Source of the DNA: Calendula officinalis
Taxonomy: Eukaryota > Streptophyta > Magnoliopsida > Asterales > Asteraceae
NCBI GenBank assembly: GCA_963853835.1
Contig: OY970823.1
Coordinates: 3,056,001 to 3,120,000 of the forward strand
Direction of reading: 5' to 3'
DNA length: 64,000 bases
How positions within the stretch are numbered: the first letter of the stretch is position 1; the number at the start of each line of letters is the position of its first letter. The notes under the pieces were generated by a model. The model was not told the origin of the DNA. It did no database searches and saw nothing but the letters and a program-made list of their open reading frames with translations. Shown piece after piece: positions 20,233 through 32,051 of this stretch. Position numbers and translations under genes: made by a program.

Positions 20233-23200
20233 ATGTCTTATTATAGCAAAATGGTGAGAACTAGAAGTGCAAGAGGCCCACTTGATCAAGGGCAAGATTC
20301 GAATAACATTGTTGAACCGGTATTTGGTCCTCCACCTCGTGACGAAGTGGAGAATTCGGGTGTTGATAGGAACACTCACACCCCGGTCACCGTAGAACAC
20401 CTCCAAACTATGTTCAATCAAATGAGGGACATAGTGAACGAGGATGTGAACCAACTTCTCAATGAGCATAGGGCACGTGAAAGGCGGGAGGAATCTCCAC
20501 CCCGCACAAAGAGCAAGTCAAGTAGTGTTGCTCAAACTGAGAAATCATTAACGGAAGAAGATGAGAGTGACCCCGAGCCGAGGGAAAGGAAGGGGTGCAC
20601 GTATAAGAACTTTATGGCTTTTAAGCCTGATAACTACTATGGTAGCTCCGAACCGAAAGTCACGATCCGTTGGATCCGTGAAACCGAGCAAGTCCTTGAA
20701 GCTAGTAAATGCAAGGACGGTGATATGGTGATTTATGCTTCTCGGTTATTGAAGGATGAGGCCCTCGTGTGGTGGGATACCTTGTATGAAACGTTGGGAA
20801 AGAGGGCGGTGTACAAGATGACATGGGATGAGTTTGTGAAACGGTTGAAGGCAAAGTTTTGCCCCGAAAGAAACTTAGAAAAACTTCAAGAAGAATTCGT
20901 TCATTTGAAGAAAGGTGATTTGAGTGTCGATGAGTACACTAAGAAGTTCACGGGATTGATCCCGTTTGTGATTAGATTGTATCCGGACGAGAGGTCCCGG
21001 ATTGTTAGGTATGCTAATGGACTCCCGTGGGAGTATGAGTTGGAAGTTAAAAGGGCCGCCACACTCGATGAGGCTATCGGTGCGGCGAGGAATGTGGAGG
21101 AGGTTGGCCGAAGAAAGATCAATGAAAGGCCAAAGTTTGAAAAGAGAAAGTTTGAAGGAAGCTCGGGGTCGGTGAAGAAGGGAAAGTTCATTCCGACCTT
21201 CTCTAGGCAAGCAAGTGTGGGTGCTTGTAAGAAGTGTGGCAAGGACCACAAAGGAGAATGTTTGGCGGATTCAAAGTCGTGTTTCAAGTGTGGAAGGCCG
21301 GGGCATATGGCAAGGGATTGCCGGGCCAAACCGTTGGATGAAATCGAGTGCTATTCGTGCCATGAAAAAGGGCACTATAGCAATGCATGCCCGAAGAAGG
21401 GAAGTGAGACCATGGTGTCAACCGCTCAAAAGAAAGCGGAGCCGACAAAGGTCAAGGGACGGTCCTTCCAACTTACCCGAGATGAAGCCAAAGAAGCCCA
21501 CGATGTCGTTTCAGGTACCCTACTCGTAAATTCTATTCCCGCCCGGATCTTATTTGACTCGGGTGCTACTTATTCGTTTGTGTCACATGATTTTGTTGTG
21601 GTGTTGAATGTGCCGTTAGAACTCCTTGATGAAATCTATGATATAGAAATTGCGGATGGTAAAACCTCCATAGTTCAACATATGTGTCGAAATTGTGAAT
21701 TGGAAATAGATGGGAGGAAGTTTAAGGTGAACTTATTACCCATGGAAATTGCGGGTTTTGATATAGTTATAGGTATGGATTGGTTGGGTGAGAATCAAGC
21801 AAAGATTTTATGTGGGAAGAAGATAGTCTCGATTAGGACTCCTGACAATGCAAAAGTTTATGTGTATGGTGAGAGACGACACCATCTACCATGTCTTATG
21901 ACCGCGGTTAAAGCTAGGAAATGTTTAGCCAAAGGATGTTCGTCCTTTTTAGCATATGTGTTAGATGGAAGGAAAGAGAAGAAGACGGTGGAAAATGTAA
22001 AAGTGATTCGGGATTTTCCCGAGGTATTTCCCGACGATCTACCGGGATTGCCACCGGAGAGACAAGTAGAATTCCGTATTGATTTAGTTCCGGGAGCGAC
22101 GCCGATAGCTCGTGCTCCATACCGTTTGGCTCCCACCGAAATGCGGGAATTGATGTCCCAGTTGCAAGAGTTACTCGACAAAGGATTTATTCGTCCTAGC
22201 TCGTCTCCATGGGGTGCGCCCGTATTGTTTGTTAAGAAGAAAGACGGTTCAATGAGAATGTGCATTGACTACCGAGAGTTGAACAAGATGACTATTAAGA
22301 ACCGGTACCCATTGCCTAGAATCGACGACTTGTTTGATCAACTTCAAGGTGCCGACTATTTCTCGAAGATCGATTTGAGATCGGGTTACCATCAAGTTCG
22401 AGTGAAAGAAGGAGATACCGAGAAGACGGCGTTTCGTACACGTTATGGGCATTACGAGTTTTTGGTGATGCCATTTGGGTTGACTAATGCACCGGCCATT
22501 TTTATGGATCTTATGAATCGGGTTTGCAAACCATTCCTCGACAAGTTCCTTATCGTATTTATTGACGATATTCTTATTTATTCAAAAACCGAAGAAGAAC
22601 ACGAGAGCCACCTAAGGCAAACGTTAGAAGTGCTACAACGAGAGAAATTGTATGCTAAGTTTTCTAAGTGTGAATTTTGGATTCAGGAAGTCCAATTCCT
22701 TGGTCATGTCGTGTCCCGAGAAGGAATCAAAGTTGACCCGTCGAAGATTGAAGCGGTTATGAAGTGGGAACCGCCACGAACTCCAACCGAAGTGAGAAGT
22801 TTTCTCGGCCTTGCCGGATATTACCGTCGATTTATTCAAGACTTTTCTCGAGTGGCGACACCACTCACATTGTTGACCCGAAAGAGTAGTGAGTTCGTGT
22901 GGGGAGAAAAACAAGAAAATGCATTTGCCATATTAAAGGAAAAATTGTGTAACGCCCCGGTTCTCACGTTACCCGAAGGGATGGAAGACTTTGTCGTGTA
23001 TAGTGATGCTTCACATAAAGGTTTGGGTTGTGTTTTGATGCAACGGGGGAAAGTGATTGCTTACGCCTCGAGACAGCTAAAGAATGCGGAAGAAAGGTAC
23101 ACGACTCACGATTTAGAGTTGGCGGCCATAGTGTTCGCTTTAAAGTTATGGAGACACTACCTTTATGGTACAAGGTGTACGTTGTACACGGATCACAAAA

Positions 23201-23388
23201 GTCTTCAATACGTTTTCACTCAAGAAGACCTAAATATGGGGCAAAGAAGATGGATCGAATTGATACAAGATTATGATTGTGAAATTGTCTATCATGCGGG
23301 GAAGGCCAACGTGGTAGCCGACGCCTTAAACCGAAAAGTGTATGAAAAGCCGATAAAGGGAAAGCTAACACATATTGAAGTAGTCTGA
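20233..23388 (+). CDS. Gypsy-1 Gag-PR-RT-RH part of the polyprotein
   Basis: Start taken at ATG 20233; ATG 20251 (MVRTRSARG) is equally possible. Gag capsid region around residues 115-250 (ALVWWDTLYETLG). Two zinc knuckles, CFKCGRPGHMARDC at 350 and CYSCHEKGHYSNAC at 373. Protease DSGA at 442. RT with CIDYRELN and FIDD at 776-779. RNase H with YSDAS (D925), ELAA and TDHKSL. It ends at TGA 23386-23388, codon 1052. Beyond the stop the same frame continues without a break into integrase, so this is one polyprotein interrupted by a single stop. Readthrough cannot be told from mutation by sequence alone. Confidence 0.93.
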   Translation: MSYYSKMVRTRSARGPLDQGQDSNNIVEPVFGPPPRDEVENSGVDRNTHTPVTVEHLQTMFNQMRDIVNEDVNQLLNEHRARERREESPPRTKSKSSSVAQTEKSLTEEDESDPEPRERKGCTYKNFMAFKPDNYYGSSEPKVTIRWIRETEQVLEASKCKDGDMVIYASRLLKDEALVWWDTLYETLGKRAVYKMTWDEFVKRLKAKFCPERNLEKLQEEFVHLKKGDLSVDEYTKKFTGLIPFVIRLYPDERSRIVRYANGLPWEYELEVKRAATLDEAIGAARNVEEVGRRKINERPKFEKRKFEGSSGSVKKGKFIPTFSRQASVGACKKCGKDHKGECLADSKSCFKCGRPGHMARDCRAKPLDEIECYSCHEKGHYSNACPKKGSETMVSTAQKKAEPTKVKGRSFQLTRDEAKEAHDVVSGTLLVNSIPARILFDSGATYSFVSHDFVVVLNVPLELLDEIYDIEIADGKTSIVQHMCRNCELEIDGRKFKVNLLPMEIAGFDIVIGMDWLGENQAKILCGKKIVSIRTPDNAKVYVYGERRHHLPCLMTAVKARKCLAKGCSSFLAYVLDGRKEKKTVENVKVIRDFPEVFPDDLPGLPPERQVEFRIDLVPGATPIARAPYRLAPTEMRELMSQLQELLDKGFIRPSSSPWGAPVLFVKKKDGSMRMCIDYRELNKMTIKNRYPLPRIDDLFDQLQGADYFSKIDLRSGYHQVRVKEGDTEKTAFRTRYGHYEFLVMPFGLTNAPAIFMDLMNRVCKPFLDKFLIVFIDDILIYSKTEEEHESHLRQTLEVLQREKLYAKFSKCEFWIQEVQFLGHVVSREGIKVDPSKIEAVMKWEPPRTPTEVRSFLGLAGYYRRFIQDFSRVATPLTLLTRKSSEFVWGEKQENAFAILKEKLCNAPVLTLPEGMEDFVVYSDASHKGLGCVLMQRGKVIAYASRQLKNAEERYTTHDLELAAIVFALKLWRHYLYGTRCTLYTDHKSLQYVFTQEDLNMGQRRWIELIQDYDCEIVYHAGKANVVADALNRKVYEKPIKGKLTHIEVV

Positions 23389-24810
23389 AGTATAGTAGAG
23401 CGAATCAAGAATGCCCAACGGGAAGTGATGGAAAAAGATGAGTTAAGGCAAGAACGTTTGGGAAAGAACCAACATTTTGTGGAAAATAAGCAAGGGTTGA
23501 AAACCGTTGGTGGTCGAATTTGGGTTCCCAAGTTCGGGGGTACCCGAAAGGAGTTACTAAACGATGTTCATAAGTCTAAGTATTCGATCCACCCGGGAAG
23601 TACAAAAACGTATCAAGATATGAAGAAGATGTATTGGTGGCCCGGGATGAAGGCAAGAGTGGCAAAATATATTTCTAAGTGTGCCACGTGTGCACAAGTA
23701 AAAGCCGAGCATCAAGTACCATACGGGGTAGCTCAATCGTTACAAATCCCGGCCGGAAAATGGGATGATATAACAATGGATTTTATTGTTGGATTGCCAA
23801 AGACGAGCAAGAAACACGACGCCATTTGGGTCATAGTCGACCGGTTGACCAAAAGTGCATTATTCTTGGCAATTCGGGAAACCATGCCACTTGAGAAGTT
23901 GGCAAAGTTGTATGTGGATGAAGTGGTGAGACTTCATGGAGTCCCGTTGTCGATTGTGTCCGATAGAGACGCGAGGTTTACCTCGAGATTTTGGAGATCG
24001 TTGCAAGAGGAGTTGGGAATGAAATTGCGGTTGAGTACGGCTTACCACCCGCAAACCGATGGTCAAAGTGAAAGAACTATTCAAACGGTTGAAGATATGC
24101 TAAGATCGTGTGTGCTAGATCTTGGGGGTAAATGGGATGAACATTTACCGTTAGTTGAGTTCTCCTACAACAATAGTTACCAATCGACTGTTAAAATGCC
24201 GCCTTATGAGGCGTTGTATGGAAGGAAATGTAGAACTCCATCGTGTTGGCTCGAAGCGGGTGAGACGAAACTCACGGGTCCCGAGATTGTGAGGTTGACC
24301 AATGAAAAGATTGGGATAATCCAAACCAATATGAAAATCGCCCAAGATCGACAAAGAAGTTACTCGGGATTGAAAAAGAGACCGTATGATTTGAATGTTG
24401 GAGACATGGTGATGTTGAAAGTATCGCCTTGGAAGGGAGTAATGCGGTTTGGTAAGAAAGGCAAACTGAGCCCAAGGTATGTTGGCCCGTTTAAGATTTT
24501 GAAACTGGTCGGTTTGCAAGCTTTAAAGTTAGAACTCCCACCCGAACTTCAAGGTGTTCACGATACGTTTCATGTAAGTTATTTGAAGAAGTTCGTGGGT
24601 GAAGTTGAAAATATAATTCCATTGCAAGAGTTGCGGGTTGATGCCCCGAACCGGTTGATAGAAGAACCCGAAGCCATGTTAGAGACAAAGACCAAGAAAC
24701 TTAGAAATAAAGAGATTGAGTTGGTGTTGGTCAAGTGGAAGCATTCCCTTGGACCGAACTTGACTTGGGAAGTCAAGGATGAGATTCGGAAAGATACCCG
24801 AACTTCGTGA
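23389..24810 (+). CDS. Gypsy-1 integrase with chromodomain
   Basis: Continues the gag-pol frame after TGA 23386; the first ATG is at 23425. Zinc-binding HHCC region HPGSTKTYQDM...CATCAQVK. The catalytic triad is D in TMDFIVGLP, D in SDRDARF and E in GQSERTIQ, with 35 residues between the last two. A C-terminal chromodomain (ELVLVKWKHSL...LTWEV) is expected to bind modified histones and steer insertion to heterochromatin. It stops at 24808-24810, just before the polypurine tract. No frameshift seen. Confidence 0.92.
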   Translation, partial: SIVERIKNAQREVMEKDELRQERLGKNQHFVENKQGLKTVGGRIWVPKFGGTRKELLNDVHKSKYSIHPGSTKTYQDMKKMYWWPGMKARVAKYISKCATCAQVKAEHQVPYGVAQSLQIPAGKWDDITMDFIVGLPKTSKKHDAIWVIVDRLTKSALFLAIRETMPLEKLAKLYVDEVVRLHGVPLSIVSDRDARFTSRFWRSLQEELGMKLRLSTAYHPQTDGQSERTIQTVEDMLRSCVLDLGGKWDEHLPLVEFSYNNSYQSTVKMPPYEALYGRKCRTPSCWLEAGETKLTGPEIVRLTNEKIGIIQTNMKIAQDRQRSYSGLKKRPYDLNVGDMVMLKVSPWKGVMRFGKKGKLSPRYVGPFKILKLVGLQALKLELPPELQGVHDTFHVSYLKKFVGEVENIIPLQELRVDAPNRLIEEPEAMLETKTKKLRNKEIELVLVKWKHSLGPNLTWEVKDEIRKDTRTS

Positions 24811-24840
24811 ACTATGATGAGATTCCGAGGACGGAATCTC

Positions 24841-24857
24841 CTTAAGGGGTAGATAGT
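24841..24857 (+). other. Gypsy-1 polypurine tract
   Basis: CTTAAGGGGTAGATAGT immediately precedes the 3' LTR. Confidence 0.75.
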
Positions 24858-26520
24858 TGTAACGACCCGAATTTTGTAAATAAAAATTGTACAAAAATAT
24901 GTTAAATAAGGATAAATCGTTTAAAGAACGTAGGAATTGGTTTCGTGTCATTCGGACACCGTACGAGAAAGTTATGGGCGAAACCGGGTCGAGCCAAAGA
25001 TTAAAAAGTGCAGCCTGGACTGCTGTGGGAGTTCACGGCGCGAACTATTGTTCGCGATCGTGAACTCGGTCCAGCGAATTGGGCCAATCGTCGCGAAGTA
25101 GTTCCCGACCCGGTAACGATCGCGAACTGTGCGAGGCATGAAAGAGTTAGCGACGCGAACTAGTTCGCGATCGCGAACTCTGCCCGACACCAGCATTTAA
25201 TTCGGGAAAACTTCATTTATGTCATTTTGAAACCCTAGTTTTCTCCTCTCTTTGGTGTGTGCGATTTTGGAGTTCAAGGGGCTGTTTGGAGCTCAATCTT
25301 CATCAAATCTTAGTGATTCTTGCTCCTAGTTGAAGATCTAAGGTAAATCTTCATCTCTCTTGTGTTATAAGTCTTAGATTCAAGTAGGGAAGCTTGAATC
25401 ATAAACCCTAGTTATGGATTTGTTCATGAATGGTTAAATGGAAGTGAGATAACTTAGATCTATGGTATTTTAACAAGGAAAACATGGTCATGTTATGAAT
25501 ACACGAAAATGTGGTGATTTATGAACTTAGGGTTTGGTAATTTTGGGGAAAATGGTGCTAGTAGTTAACTAGCCATGGATTATGTAGTTAGTATAGATGA
25601 TTAATGCAAACCATTGTATTGGTTTTGATAATAGGTTATCGGTTGGAAGATTTGAGGCATTCAAATCTTGAGAAGTGATATTGGTGTTCAAGAAACACAA
25701 CATTTGGATAAGCTTGGCTAAGGTGAGTACATGTGACTTTGAAACTGGGTACATAGCTAGTAAATGTTTTTATGATCTAATGATTTTGTCGAGTCTTTAA
25801 GTAATTTAGTCATTTATGTGATTTATGATGAATTGCTTGATTGATAACGAAATGATTGATTTATTGAGAAATGATGGAGCTATAAGCTCATAACGATAAA
25901 ATACAAGTAATGATGATGATGATGATGATGATGTCCCTAGGGCCGTAGTAGATTGGAGGTATTCCGGTTACTACGGTACCTTAAGGTTAGTGGTAGATTG
26001 GAGGCATTCCGATTACCCAATACCTATGAGTCCCGGTAGATTGGAGGCATTCCGATTACCGTGGTAATGATGGTCTTGATAGATTGGAGGCATTCCGATT
26101 ATCTTGACATTGGCCAATGATGAAAGTGATAAAGTGACCCAAAACAAACTTAGTAATATTATTTTAAGATTAAATGATATTATTTGACTAAATGTTTATC
26201 GGGTCTAAAACCCATGTATCTCACGAGGTAATTTTTGTCTCACGTACTATGTTTGTATTTTTGCTATGTACTCAGGATCGGGATCGATGATCTAGGAGGC
26301 CCGTTTAGAAGAGGCCTTGTTGAGATTAGCTCGGTGTTGATGATTAGAGTCCTTATCCTATGGTTAAGATATAATTTGTAACACCGTTTTTGTAAACTCT
26401 GATAATCTCGAACAAGAAACCTTTTCGTTTTTGTAAAACCGATATTTGACAGCGTTGCAATACTATGTATTTTGGATTAGATGTTATTTAAATGTCGTTT
26501 TTGAAAATTGAGGTGTTACA
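24858..26520 (+). repeat. Gypsy-1 3' LTR
   Basis: 1663 bp, the same structure as 18344-20012 with scattered substitutions and a shorter GAT run. TAAAC follows. Confidence 0.93.
25942..26108 (+). promoter_or_regulatory. Hairpin array, 3' LTR copy
   Basis: Same four units as in the 5' LTR. In unit 1 the outermost G-C pair became G-T, which can still pair in RNA, and the loop reads GGTAT. The other stems are unchanged. Confidence 0.65.
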
Positions 26521-28330
26521 TAAACTTTTTCCTTCTTTGTGTGTATGAATCACATGAATTTTTATCGGAATAATTTGGTGTTTCCGGTATAGGTTGTTGC
26601 TGCTTGATTGATTGATTATGATATAGCAGAGCAACCTTTAATTTAAGTGTAACACCAGACTCAGATAGAGTAGTCGTTAGCACAATACTTGATTCAATGG
26701 TCGTTTGCACAACCGTCGATTCAATTGTATGACCTGCATTTAAAGTTGCCGTGATTTTAGCTATAGCATGATTTCCATTCAATCCTCGTGAATCATCAGA
26801 TTTTGATTCCACTATGAGTGTTTCGATGGAATCACGGAGATCCATTTTAGTAGTGTATGTGTCCTAAATTGGAAATATTTGACGGTGAGATCTAGACACT
26901 TTGTGCATTCAATTGACACGTAACCCGGGGCAAGAGGTTAATATTTTCAATACCAACAGAATCCAAATGAGCCGTCAATAGATTATGTGCTACGTCCCCT
27001 GATGAATTAAACCAGTTAATGTTGAGAGGTATCTGAGTAGTTGGTGGTGGCATGCATTTGCTTTACTGGGCCAGTAAAGTCTTGTGAAGCATTCAACGAA
27101 TGAATGATCACCTTTTATGAGGTTGCCCGGTTTATTGGTTGTTTGGATGTACTCAAGGGTGTGTTTTCTTAACGTTATCATGTTTTCACATCACCTTGCA
27201 CTCACCTAAATCTATACCCTAGACCTATACCCTCACATTGTTTCATCTGCTGAAAAATGTTTCCCTGGGAAGGTAAAGACGGTTCTGGTAAAACCATGGG
27301 AAGGTAAGTCATTTAAAGTGGTAAACAACGAGAATTAAAAGGATCTGTAATAAACATATGAAATCTTTACAAGGGTTCTAGTAAAGAGATCATTTACGGA
27401 TATTACAATGACTTATAATCAACATTACAAACAAAAACTTTTTTGAATTAGGGTAATTTTTATTTTGTTGTTTTGTTTTGATCTAATATGTATATATTTG
27501 ATATTTCTCCCCATAGAAATACTAATTCTCCCGCAAAATTAATATTTCTCCCCCTACACAAAACATATATAATTGAAAGATTGAGAGTGCTGAAGAGTTA
27601 CCTGGAACAGCATAAGAGGGATGTAGAAGAGACTGTGCCGTTAGTGATTGAGTTGTGCTCCGTTGATTTATTTGAAGAGCGGGTCCTAATTTGATATGAT
27701 TAGAAGCCATTGTCCAAACTACAAACTTTTAGTTGAATGTACTGCATCACTTCCCTTCAATCTTTGTTGCATGGCAGCTCCCCTTTTTCTTCTGTTTAAT
27801 GGAACCGGTTCATGTTCCCATCTCAGACCCTTGATCAAATTTGTTAATGATTGCGTACTTAGGTTGAGAAGGTGAGCGTCTTACTACGCTCACGTACTCC
27901 CAGATGAACTTCGAAGTGTCTAATCACATTTCGCCAATTAATTTCTCATCAATGGCAGTGATTAATTTGTCTATGTTTCGTTGTTCAATGTTCACATATG
28001 GGTGGCAGGGAAGAATATTCAGATGTCTGCCCTTGACAGTCAATTTCTTTTGAAGCATTAAGAGTGTACTATGAGAATGAATATTAGTAATTTCTTCACA
28101 AGTGCTCCCCCTCGACTGTGGGCATTCATCAAGAAGTGAATTTTCAAGATTCGTCAATGATGGTCATTTGAAACACAACATCCGCTCCCCCTTGACTGAT
28201 GTGAGTGTGATCTCGACTTTGTTCCCCCTTGATTAGAGAGTAAAAATTTTCTACCCCTGAATTGGTGAACATTTTACGAAGACTGGGTTTCAAGATGAAG
28301 TTTTTTAAAGCCATTTTGTAGAATTTCTGT
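26521..28330 (-). mobile_element. Copia remnant X, right portion
   Basis: Continuation of X beyond Gypsy-1. The first 770 bp resemble 17476-18343 in word order, suggesting an old tandem duplication inside X. Several CTCCCCC words (27550, 28107, 28187, 28226) look like repeated polypurine tracts on the minus strand, a Sirevirus trait. A minus-strand frame at 27924-28157 encodes KGRHLNILPCHPYVNIEQRN, like 3'-gene tails of such elements (recalled, uncertain). The boundary with A near 28330 is where similarity to element D's pol stops. Confidence 0.5.
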
Positions 28331-29615
28331 TGCTGAGGTAGATTGCTCATTCTGATTTTCATCAAATGTAACATGAATAGATTCTACAATCATCTTAGTT
28401 GAGATGACATACACTCTGAAGGCTTTAGAGTGTGGAGAGTAGCCCATGAACACACCTTCATTTGCTTTGGGAGCAAATTTGTTGAGATTTTGTTTAGTAC
28501 TGAGTACAAAAAATTTACTCCCAAAGATGTGGAAGTATTCCACATTAGGAACCTTGCCATTATATAACTCATAAGGAGTCTTTTGATGTCTTTGGACTAT
28601 TGTAGCTCTGTTCTGAGTAAAATTTGCACAGTTGACAACTTCTGCCCAGAAGCTCAGTGCCAGTCCAGCATGGCATAACAAAGTCCTTGCAGCTTCAATC
28701 AAGGTTCTATTCTTTCGTTCTACAACACCATTTTGTTGTGGTGTGTAGGCTGCAGAGAAATTTTGAATGATTCCTTTTTCTTCACAGAAATCAGCCAATA
28801 CTGAGTTCTTAAACTCAGTACCATGGTCACTTCTTAATTGTTTGACCTTGTTTCCTTTTTGAAGTTCTTCTCTTTTATTGAAGGAAATGATTTATGTTGT
28901 TGCATCAGCTTTAGTCTTGAGAAAAATGACCCAAGTGTATCTTGAGAATTCATCAACCAGGACTAAAGTATAGATCTTTTTGGCCAAAGATGGTGTGCTG
29001 ATGGGGCAAAAAAGATCCATATGTATCATTGTAAGAGGTTCATTGATGGAATGATTAACCTTTGATTTGAATAAACTCTTCTTCTGCTTGCCCATTTCAC
29101 ATGCTGAGCATAACTTATCTTTCGAATAAGTAATAGTGGGCAGCCCTCTCACCAGTTTCTTAATACTGAGCTCATTTATATTTCTGAAATTTATGTGAGA
29201 GAGCTTCTTGTGCCATAACCAATTCTGGTTTGACTTTAGACAGCAGGCAAACTCGAATAGTGGGGTCTATTTTAGACAGATTGACCACATAAACATCCTT
29301 TTCTCTTCTAGCAACGAGTACAGGTTGCCCTTTATCATTATAGATGATTCCTGCAATCTTTCTGAAACAAGCTTCATTATCATCATCACACTTCTGGATG
29401 ATACTGAGCAGATTGTGTTTAAGACCCTCTACATAGGCAACTCTTTTAAAAGTTATGTTGCATGCCTTGATTACTCCATACCCTCTTGTTTTCCCTACAT
29501 CATCATCTCCAAACTTGACAGAAGGACCCTTCTCTGGAGTATAGTTGAGGAGGTACTCCATACTGCCAGTCATGTGTCTTGAATAGCCACTATCTAAGTA
29601 CCATTTTCTGTCACC
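28331..29615 (-). pseudogene. Element A protease-integrase fragment
   Basis: Protease site DSGYSRHMTG near 29590 (DSGC in D). GAG-pre-integrase and integrase follow in pieces, with frame breaks near 29170 and 28890. The motif TPQQNGVVERKNRT is present. The frame ends at about 28330 where the element is truncated, so no RT is encoded. Confidence 0.8.
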
Positions 29616-30701
29616 CTGCACAAGACACAAATTAAGAGTTAGTTTCTTTTAGGAACCCATTTTTGAATGGGACCTTTGGTGGGAGAAACAGGGGTTGACT
29701 TGATCTCTTTTGTTGGAGAGGTCAGTATCACTTCAGGAGAAACCTTTAAGGTTTTCTTTGGTGATACTGACTTGGTTTCTCTCCTTTTCTTTGGTACTAA
29801 GTACCTAGGACTTGAGACATCAGTCCAGCATTCATCTCCTTTATGTCCAGTATGGTGACATCTATAACATTTTCTAGGTCTGTTTCGAAACATATTTTCA
29901 TAAGGAATTTTGGAAAATTGTTTGACTTTTGATTGATCAATATTAGTGAGTTTTGCAAACTTTTGACTTAATACTTTTATCTGATCACCCATAGATTTTA
30001 AAATCTTATTTTTGTCATTTTTTATTTGAGTTTTAATGTTATGTTTGACTGGTTTTGAAGGAGATGGTTCTGGTCTTTTAGTTTTATTAGGCAGAGAAGT
30101 CTTGTTATCATTCGACTTCTTGTTTTAGCAACTTGAAGATCCTGTTGAAGTTGTTTTCTTTTTATCATGTTTTAGAATGACAACTTGAACAGGTTCTTTA
30201 GATTCTTGAGTAGTTGACTTTGTTGTTCCTGTGGATTCAGTATTAGAAAAAACATTTTGAGTAGTAGTGATTTTCTTTCCTGTAGACTCGGGTTCTTTAT
30301 ATATCTCAAAAGTAGTTGTGTTAAATAAAACTTTAAATGGAGGAACAGCAGAAGTGTCATACTGCACAACTTCGAGGTCAGTATCAAAAATTTCTTTTTC
30401 AGGAAATTCAATACTGAGCTCTTGTAGTTCAGTATAGCACTTAGAGCAGATGGAAGGACCATTTGGTTTTTCAAAAATGATTTTATCCTCATCATCTGAC
30501 TCAGTTTGACATCCAACTTCACAAAAAGTTTTTGCTTTTACAAACTGAATAGGGTTCATATCAGAAATTTTTTCAAATAAATCAGCAAAATTATTTCTAT
30601 TTTAAAGCTTTTTCTCTCTGTACTAAAGTTTTAAGATCAACAATCATATACTCAAAAATCTTTTCTTTTTCATTCACTGAATAAGTTTGAAAGGAACTCA
30701 C
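29616..30701 (-). other. Putative gag-pol intron of element A
   Basis: Donor ACAAG/GTGAGTTCC and acceptor TTGTGCAG/GGTGAC, both on codon boundaries of the gag and pol frames. Positions match element D. It is shorter than D's because of a deletion in gag. Confidence 0.55.
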
Positions 30702-31953
30702 CTTGTACAACTGAGTGGAATCACAATCAGTACGGACACTCATCCTCTCAGCTTCTTTGATATATCTTTCAAAGGAGCTCTTCAAATCTTCTTCTGTAAA
30801 AGCCATAAAGGCTTTGTTCTCAATCTCTTCCTCATCATCACTTATCTCCTCATCCATCCAAGCCTCTGAGTAAAGTGCTTGATGAGGTGCTCCATTCCCT
30901 GCTGCATTCTTCCCCTAGCTCCAGTTCTTTAGCTTGACATACTTGTCTCTATACCTTTTAGGTCGGTATGCAATCTTGTCATTCTGATCAGTTTCAGTTG
31001 ACTTGGTATGACAATTAGCAGCAATGTGCCCAGGCTTTCCACACCTATAGCAAAGACCTGATCTTGGGTCAGTATCGGAAGAGCTAACACCAAGCCTCTT
31101 CTTTTTCAACTGATCCAGCTTCATAGACATAAGAGCCATTTGTGTTTCAAGCTCTTCTGCCTCAGCATCAGCAAGATCAACTTCTGGTTCTTCAGGCTCA
31201 GTTACAGTATATGCATGTTGCACAACTAGAGCCATGCCAGTGGAAGACTTGTCAGTTTTCTTCCAGTTGATCAGTCTTGCAACATTATTCTCCTCATGAT
31301 TCTACATTAAACCATACAGAGTTTGAAGAGTGTATGACTCAATGTTGTTGGCAGCATTGACAGAATTTGTCATGTCAAGAAACTGTTGAGGAAGACTATC
31401 CAAGAACTTTTGAACAAGCTCTCCTTCCTCCTTCACAATGCCTACACTGATTAAATCATGGACAACAGTATTGAACCTGTTATAGAGAGTAGTGATGTCT
31501 TCATTTGGACTAGAGAAGAAGTTTTCATACTTCCTTCTCATGTTGCTTTTCCTATGGAACTTCACCTTTGGTGTGCCTTCATAAGTGATTGATAGACTAT
31601 CCCACATAGCCTTTGATGTTGGCAATTTCATAACTGCATTAAGTATTTCTTTGGTAACAGCATTACCAATCACCCCCTTTGCTCTTGAGTCTAGACTGAA
31701 TAACTGACGGTCAGTATCAGTCCAGGTGCGTTTCAGTTTAGGAACTGTTCTTGTGCTCTCAGGAGCATCATCAGAAAGCAGCAACGGGTTCCACAGTTTG
31801 TGGAATGATAGGACCATCATTTAGCACAGTGAGCATCTCATGATGAATGGATTCAAGATACCACTGAGCTTTAAGCTTCCATTGATGAAAGTCTTTTCCA
31901 TCAAAGATGGGCACTCCCTTACCAGACATAACAGGTGCAATGATTGTTGACAT
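29639..31953 (-). pseudogene. Element A Gag, broken
   Basis: Starts MSTIIAPVMSGKG. A frameshift after about 45 codons, and stops near 31301, 30915 and 30125, break the reading. Zinc knuckle CYRCGKPGHIAANC (about 31010-31050) and the second knuckle CYRCHHTGHKGDEC near 29850 are intact. About 220 bp of coiled-coil sequence present in D (around 49270-49540) is missing near 30600. It ends WVPKRN-stop at 29639. Confidence 0.8.
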
Positions 31954-32037
31954 TTTGGATTTTTGAGTGTTTGAAGGATAAGTATATGGAATGGCTGCCA
32001 GGGTAATAGATCGACTAAATAATAATAAATTTAGCCT

Positions 32038-32049
32038 GCTCTGATACCA
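32038..32049 (-). other. Element A primer-binding site
   Basis: Minus-strand TGGTATCAGAGC, two bases from the LTR. Confidence 0.9.
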
Positions 32050-32051
32050 GT

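Larger units (their letters stand above)
18344..26520 (+). mobile_element. Gypsy-1, complete Ty3/gypsy chromovirus
   Basis: 8.2 kb, flanked by TAAAC at 18339-18343 and 26521-26525. LTRs of 1669 and 1663 bp start TGTAACGACC and end GGTGTTACA. PBS, gag-pol with C-terminal chromodomain, and polypurine tract are in order. Domain order (RT-RH before integrase) marks gypsy. The chromodomain and long LTRs suggest the Tekay/Del lineage. The LTRs differ at scattered positions, and the 6-bp length difference is explained by two GAT units of a microsatellite. It is therefore younger than remnant X, which it splits, but older than Copia-1. Confidence 0.95.

Noticed and set aside
20875..21329. Long antisense frames in Gypsy-1 and other elements
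   Set aside because: Shadows of the gag-pol reading frame with no independent support.
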